10,391 nt of DNA, taken from the NCBI GenBank assembly GCA_031268395.1, contig JAIRXI010000387.1:1-10391 (forward strand). The letters are read 5' to 3'. This document shows, piece by piece, positions 6,936 through 10,391 of this stretch. This DNA comes from Tannerella sp. (lineage in GTDB: Bacteria > Bacteroidota > Bacteroidia > Bacteroidales > Tannerellaceae). Under the pieces are notes generated by a model. The model ran no database searches, was not told the DNA's origin, and saw only the letters and a program-made list of their open reading frames with translations. A program made the translations under genes and the position numbers. The first letter of the stretch is position 1, and each line of letters opens with the position of its first letter.

Positions 6936-6954
6936 CCTCCCTCCTCCCCTCCCC
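6936..6954 (-). promoter_or_regulatory. G-rich tract with quadruplex potential in the divergent promoter region
   Basis: The plus strand has 19 consecutive C/T bases. The minus strand therefore reads as G runs of 4, 4, 2, 3 and 2, each separated by a single A. Such short loops favour a two-tetrad or bulged G-quadruplex. The tract lies between the helicase -7 box (about 70 bp away) and the -7 box of the PLP enzyme (about 110 bp away), beside A-rich stretches at 6909-6917 and 6972-6979. Nothing else in the 268-bp gap (6829-7096) looks like a gene. Whether it affects either promoter is unknown. Confidence 0.4.
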
Positions 6955-7062
6955 ACCAATGTAACCAATATTAAAAAAATAGCGCTTTTGAATCCTGTAT
7001 CCATGCCATGCACCGTACCAAAATAACACAAACAAGGTATTTCGTTTCTCCGGAATTGGAAT

Positions 7063-7070
7063 TACTTTTG
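7063..7070 (+). promoter_or_regulatory. Bacteroidota-type -7 promoter box for the trans-sulfuration enzyme
   Basis: TACTTTTG is a full match to TAnnTTTG, 26 bp before the ATG at 7097. A degenerate -33-like TTCG lies at about 7041, 18 bp upstream. The predicted leader is about 20 nt, A-rich, with no Shine-Dalgarno sequence. Confidence 0.6.
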
Positions 7071-7096
7071 TCGCAGTAAAAAAACAATACTTGAAC

Positions 7097-8308
7097 ATGG
7101 ATACAACTTTATTATCAAGGGCAGGCGAACAGACCATAGCCGTTCATGCAGGCGAATCGCCCGACCCGTTTACACATGCTTCCGCGCCGAATCTGGTCAT
7201 GTCGACGACCTTTACGGTCGACAGCCATACGGGTTTTTCCGTAGAAAGCATGGGGAAAAATGAGGCCTGGATTTATACGCGGTGGGGCAATCCGACCGTT
7301 CATCAGTTGGAAACGAAACTGGCTGCACTGGAAGGGGCGGAGACGGCCGTGGCCTTTGCCAGCGGGATGAGCGCGATCACGGCATTACTGCTGCATGAAC
7401 TCAAGGCGGGCGACCATGCGGTGGTAAGCGACGTGGCATACGCGGCCCTGTCGGAGATGACCAGTGAACTGATGCCGGCGCTGCATATCGAAATCACCAA
7501 GGTCGACACCTCAGACTTGCGCGCGGTAGAAGCCGCTCTGCGCCCCCATACGCGCCTTGTGTTTATTGAGACGCCATGCAATCCGCTGCTGAGACTGACG
7601 GACATCGAAGCCACAGCACAACTGGCGCACCGGGCCGGCGCAAAACTGGCGGTGGATTCAACGTTTGCTACTCCGGCGGCTACGAAGCCGTTGCAGATGG
7701 GCGCCGATTTCGTCCTTCATTCGCTGACCAAATATCTGGGCGGTCATGGCGATGCGCTGGGCGGCGTGATTCTGGGTGCGACGGCCGACCTGGTTCCCCT
7801 GCGCAAAAAGACGGCTATCCGCCTGGGTGGAATGTTAAGCCCCTTCAATGCGTGGCTGATCTTGAGGGGGCTGGCCACGTTTCCGCTTCGCATGAGGATG
7901 CATCAGGAAAATGCCCTGGCCGTGGCCACCTGGCTGGAACAGCATCCGAAAGTAAGGCAGGTGATTTATCCCGGCCTGCCTTCGCATCCGCAACATAGCC
8001 TGGCACAGAAACAGATGAGGAACTTTTCCGGCATGATTACGTTCCGGCTGGAAAACGGCAGGACGGCGGCACAAAAAATGGTCGACCGCTTGAAGATCAT
8101 TCATTACGCCGTTTCGCTGGGGCATCACCGCTCGCTCATTTTCTACCTCCACAGCGAAGATCTGCTGCGGACGTCGTTCCGGTTTGCCACGCCCGAACAG
8201 CTGGCGTCATGGAATGCCTTTGCCGGCGAGGGAATTTTCCGGCTGTCCGTCGGTCTGGAAGATGCCGATGACCTTATCGCCGACTTAAAACAGGCGCTGG
8301 ACGACTGA
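7097..8308 (+). CDS. trans-sulfuration family PLP-dependent enzyme (Cys/Met metabolism), exact reaction uncertain
   Basis: A 403-residue enzyme of the cystathionine gamma-synthase / cystathionine lyase / methionine gamma-lyase family. Cofactor residues are present: Y60 and R62 in YTRWGNPT (phosphate contact from the neighbouring subunit), SGM (89-91), Y115 (ring stacking), D187 (pyridine nitrogen), K212 in HSLTKYLGGHGDALGG (Schiff base) and R382 in FRLSVGLED (substrate carboxylate). Two active-site segments differ from the classic members: the usual YGGT or YGCT after the stacking tyrosine is YAALSE, and the usual SLGG...ES segment is SLGHHRSLIFY. That makes a lyase or a sulfhydrylase/synthase equally possible. 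The ATG at 7097 is preferred over the in-frame TTG at 7091 because it is a standard start 26 bp after a -7 box. It is a single gene, divergent from the helicase and convergent with the lactonase. Confidence 0.9.
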   Translation: MDTTLLSRAGEQTIAVHAGESPDPFTHASAPNLVMSTTFTVDSHTGFSVESMGKNEAWIYTRWGNPTVHQLETKLAALEGAETAVAFASGMSAITALLLHELKAGDHAVVSDVAYAALSEMTSELMPALHIEITKVDTSDLRAVEAALRPHTRLVFIETPCNPLLRLTDIEATAQLAHRAGAKLAVDSTFATPAATKPLQMGADFVLHSLTKYLGGHGDALGGVILGATADLVPLRKKTAIRLGGMLSPFNAWLILRGLATFPLRMRMHQENALAVATWLEQHPKVRQVIYPGLPSHPQHSLAQKQMRNFSGMITFRLENGRTAAQKMVDRLKIIHYAVSLGHHRSLIFYLHSEDLLRTSFRFATPEQLASWNAFAGEGIFRLSVGLEDADDLIADLKQALDD

Positions 8309-8330
8309 TCTTTCATGGGGGATAATCGAA

Positions 8331-8354
8331 GAAGGGCGCCGCAAGACGCCCTTC
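8331..8354. terminator. possible bidirectional terminator hairpin between convergent genes
   Basis: GAAGGGCG and CGCCCTTC form a perfect 8-bp stem around an 8-nt loop, in the 83-bp gap between the PLP enzyme stop (8308) and the lactonase stop (8392). The position is right for ending both transcripts. The T tract is weak on both strands (CCTTT on plus, none on minus), so this is a tentative call. Confidence 0.5.
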
Positions 8355-8391
8355 CTTTAGTTGCCGTGCCGGCTTTTCAGCACAGGACAAA

Positions 8392-9297
8392 TCACCTGAC
8401 CCCGCCGACCTTCATCCGCAGGCTGTACAGACACTCCGACGCCGTGATGAACAGCGTTTTCATGTCTTTTCCTCCGAAACAGACGTTGGCCGTCCAGGCG
8501 GCTTCTACCGGGATGTGTTCGATCTGTTCGCCCTGCGAATTGAAAACCGTCACGCCGTGACCGGTGAGGTAGATGTTCCCCCGGCGGTCGACGGTCATCC
8601 CGTCGGAACCCATGGGGGCAAAAAGGCGTTTGTTGCCCAGCATCCCGTCGGGCAGGATGTCATACGCCCAGGTCTTCCCGGCACGAATGTCGGCCACGTA
8701 CAGCGTTTTTCCGTCCGGCGCGGCGATGATTCCGTTCGGCTGCTCCAGGTCGGTGGCAACGGGAACCGGCTGTTTCCGGCCGGGCGCAAGGAAGTAGACA
8801 TACTGGCCGGGCTGCTGCATCTGCGGGTCGCGCGTCCAGTAATCGCGCGGATAAAGCGGGTCGGTGAAGTAGATGCCACCGCCGGGATGTATCCACAAGT
8901 CGTTCGGCCCGTTCAGTTTTTTCCCTCCCACATCCGCCACCAGGACGGTATGGCTTCCGCTGTTCACGTCGATGCGCCAAAGTTCGTTGTCCATGTCGGA
9001 ACACGAAAGCAGATAGCCGTCCCGGTCGAAATACAGCCCGTTGGCGCGTCCGGGACGGTCGTGAAATACGGAGAGGCTGCCTGCGGTCGACCATTTCAGG
9101 ATCCGGTCGTTGGGCTGATCGGTGAAGTAGACGTTTCCTTCGCGGTCGACCGCCGGGCCTTCGGTGAAACGAAAGCCGTCCGCCAGTTTTTCCACACGGG
9201 CGCCCGACGCTGCGACGGGACTGCCTTCCCGGCTACATGCTTCCAGACACGGCGCGAGACCGGACAGGAGGCAGAAAAAGATGATTGCCTGTTTCAT
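8392..9297 (-). CDS. SMP-30/gluconolactonase/LRE family protein, predicted lipoprotein
   Basis: A 301-residue six-bladed beta-propeller of the SMP-30/gluconolactonase family. The N terminus is a signal peptide (K2, hydrophobic IIFFCLLSGLAPCLEA) ending at C21 in LEAC, a plausible though imperfect lipobox, so the mature protein is probably lipid-anchored to a membrane and faces the periplasm or the outside. The four expected metal ligands are visible: E46 in FTEGPA, N132 in NGPNDL, N188 in QPNGI and D232 in GSDGM. Family members hydrolyse sugar lactones using Ca2+ or Zn2+. The gene lies 12 bp downstream of the GH78 rhamnosidase on the same strand, so a rhamnono- or aldonolactone substrate is a fair inference, but no substrate is shown by sequence. 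The ATG is at 9295-9297 and the TGA stop at 8392-8394. Strictosidine-synthase-like and regucalcin annotations belong to the same fold. Confidence 0.9.
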   Translation of the reverse strand: MKQAIIFFCLLSGLAPCLEACSREGSPVAASGARVEKLADGFRFTEGPAVDREGNVYFTDQPNDRILKWSTAGSLSVFHDRPGRANGLYFDRDGYLLSCSDMDNELWRIDVNSGSHTVLVADVGGKKLNGPNDLWIHPGGGIYFTDPLYPRDYWTRDPQMQQPGQYVYFLAPGRKQPVPVATDLEQPNGIIAAPDGKTLYVADIRAGKTWAYDILPDGMLGNKRLFAPMGSDGMTVDRRGNIYLTGHGVTVFNSQGEQIEHIPVEAAWTANVCFGGKDMKTLFITASECLYSLRMKVGGVR

Positions 9298-9309
9298 GAT
9301 ACAACTGTT

Positions 9310-10391
9310 TTAGTGGATGATCTTTACTCCCTTCGGCGCTTTCACGGCGGTTTTGACTTTCCCGTCCGGGCCTTTCCTGTGGCTGATGCTTACGACGCCC
9401 TGCGGTGTGGGAAACGTCCCTTCGACCCATTCAAGGTCGCCCAGGCAGGGTTCGATTTTCAGGACTTTGCATCCGGGCACAACCACCTTCACGCCCAGCA
9501 CATGTTCGCTCAGCCAGGCCGTCGGGCCGGACGCCCAGCCGTGGCAAAGGCTGTGGCGCAGGTTTTCATAGCAGTAAGCCCCAAAGTCGGCATGAATATC
9601 CTTTTTCCCTTCCGGCACCGGTTCGTCGATGCCGGCCGCGTTTTCCAGCCAGTCCAGGTTGAAATCTTCCCAGAAGGTGGTGGCGCCCATGTCGAGCATC
9701 CCGCCCCAGAAACGGCGGATGTTGTCGACCGCTCCCTGGCAGTTTCCGGCTTTGGCCTGCGCCTGGAGCATGTAATAGCCGTAGAAGGTGGAGAAGTTTC
9801 TGGCTCCGTCGACCGAAATCACCTCGCTGTCTGCCTGTCCGGCGGGCAGCATGTCTGCGAGCGCCAGCAGGGCGGCAGCCTGTTTCAGCTGATTGTGCGG
9901 CGGCACCTGCGTCTTCATGCGTTCGACGGTGGCGGCACACTGCGCGGCCAGCGTCCGGTCGCCCAGTATGGCGCACAGTTCTCCGCCTGCCTGGAAGGCC
10001 ATCAGCGTCAGGGCCTGCAGTCCGGCGTCGACGCCTTTCGTGTTGGGGCTGGAAGGCCAGTCCAGAAAGCGGCCTCCGCCGTCGAGTTTCTCCCTGCCCG
10101 AGGCGTCGACTTTGGTGAGCAGGAGCTGAAGCAGTTCCGTCAGGTAGGATTGCTGCTCGCCGAGGTAAGACAGGCTGCCCTGGTATTTGTACCAGTCGCG
10201 CTGGATGATGATCCACCACAGCGAATAGGAACACATCCCGTTCATCCATCCGGGCAGCGGCGTTATGTCGCGCGCCAGGTCGAGGCTTTTGGGGATGACT
10301 TCGTTATAGCCGAACACGGCGCTCACCGTCATGACTTCGGGATGGAGATCGCCCAGCCAGACCAGCCGGTCGCGCTTGATGCCGTCCCAGA
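9310..10391 (-). CDS. glycoside hydrolase family 78 alpha-L-rhamnosidase, C-terminal part (5' end outside window)
   Basis: The frame is open to the window edge, giving 359 codons of a protein whose N terminus lies to the right; GH78 enzymes usually have 700 or more residues. The internal ATG at 10332 is not the start, because the 19 codons before it read WDGIKRDRLVWLGDLHPEV, a GH78 catalytic segment. Visible parts are the later helices of the (alpha/alpha)6 barrel, including GATTFWEDF with the candidate base glutamate (fragment residue about 241), and SLCHGWASGPTAWLSEHVLG. These are followed by the C-terminal beta domain (EPCLGDLEWVEGTFPTPQG) and the end ...KIIH. The enzyme would release L-rhamnose from plant or microbial glycans; its secretion signal cannot be assessed here. 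It ends in TAA at 9310-9312, 12 bp before the lactonase-like lipoprotein gene, and the two probably form an operon. Confidence 0.93.
   Translation of the reverse strand, partial: WDGIKRDRLVWLGDLHPEVMTVSAVFGYNEVIPKSLDLARDITPLPGWMNGMCSYSLWWIIIQRDWYKYQGSLSYLGEQQSYLTELLQLLLTKVDASGREKLDGGGRFLDWPSSPNTKGVDAGLQALTLMAFQAGGELCAILGDRTLAAQCAATVERMKTQVPPHNQLKQAAALLALADMLPAGQADSEVISVDGARNFSTFYGYYMLQAQAKAGNCQGAVDNIRRFWGGMLDMGATTFWEDFNLDWLENAAGIDEPVPEGKKDIHADFGAYCYENLRHSLCHGWASGPTAWLSEHVLGVKVVVPGCKVLKIEPCLGDLEWVEGTFPTPQGVVSISHRKGPDGKVKTAVKAPKGVKIIH

Noticed and set aside
7091..7096. TTG at 7091 as the start of the trans-sulfuration enzyme
   Set aside because: ATG at 7097 is two codons downstream in the same frame and is a standard start; nothing supports the two extra residues.
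6825..7137. Small minus-strand open frames upstream of the helicase (6825-7031 and 6904-7137)
   Set aside because: They cover the divergent promoter region, have low-complexity composition, match no family I recognise and conflict with both -7 boxes.

Overview
This looks like a chromosomal segment from a moderately GC-rich member of the Bacteroidota, probably Bacteroidales. The evidence is threefold. Three intergenic gaps carry the phylum's -7 promoter box (TAnnTTTG). The methionyl-tRNA synthetase has a KISTS signature followed by [12 protein letters not shown] and a C-terminal tRNA-binding domain. There is also a glycan-degradation gene pair (GH78 rhamnosidase plus a predicted lipoprotein lactonase). 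I cannot name the genus from the sequence.

Layout. Positions 1-759 hold no convincing gene. They contain a striking composite repeat: 11 near-palindromes of 16 bp spaced at exactly 21 bp (283-508), enclosed by a long inverted repeat (153-229 / 558-628) and by a shorter outer inverted repeat (80-95 / 698-713). Positions 760-5001, minus strand, form a compact gene run read as metG, then a DegT/WbpE-like sugar aminotransferase, then a Gfo/Idh/MocA oxidoreductase, with gaps of 12 and 9 bp. Positions 5074-6828, minus strand, encode a DeaD/CsdA-type DEAD-box RNA helicase with a TTG start. A divergent promoter region (6829-7096) contains a 19-nt C/T tract that could form a G-quadruplex on the minus strand. 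Positions 7097-8308, plus strand, encode a divergent trans-sulfuration (Cys/Met metabolism) PLP enzyme. A hairpin at 8331-8354 separates it from a convergent pair on the minus strand: a GH78 alpha-L-rhamnosidase fragment running off the right edge, then an SMP-30/gluconolactonase-like lipoprotein.

How the genes work together. The aminotransferase and oxidoreductase are the classic pair that oxidises a nucleotide-sugar ring position and then aminates it, so they probably make an amino-sugar donor for a surface glycan; metG appears to be the promoter-proximal gene of that unit. The rhamnosidase and lactonase probably act together on rhamnose-containing glycans at or outside the inner membrane. 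The helicase (RNA remodelling) and the PLP enzyme (sulfur amino acids) are housekeeping-like and share a divergent control region.

The most unusual item is the phased palindrome array with its nested inverted repeats. No gene, transposase or recombinase in the window explains it.
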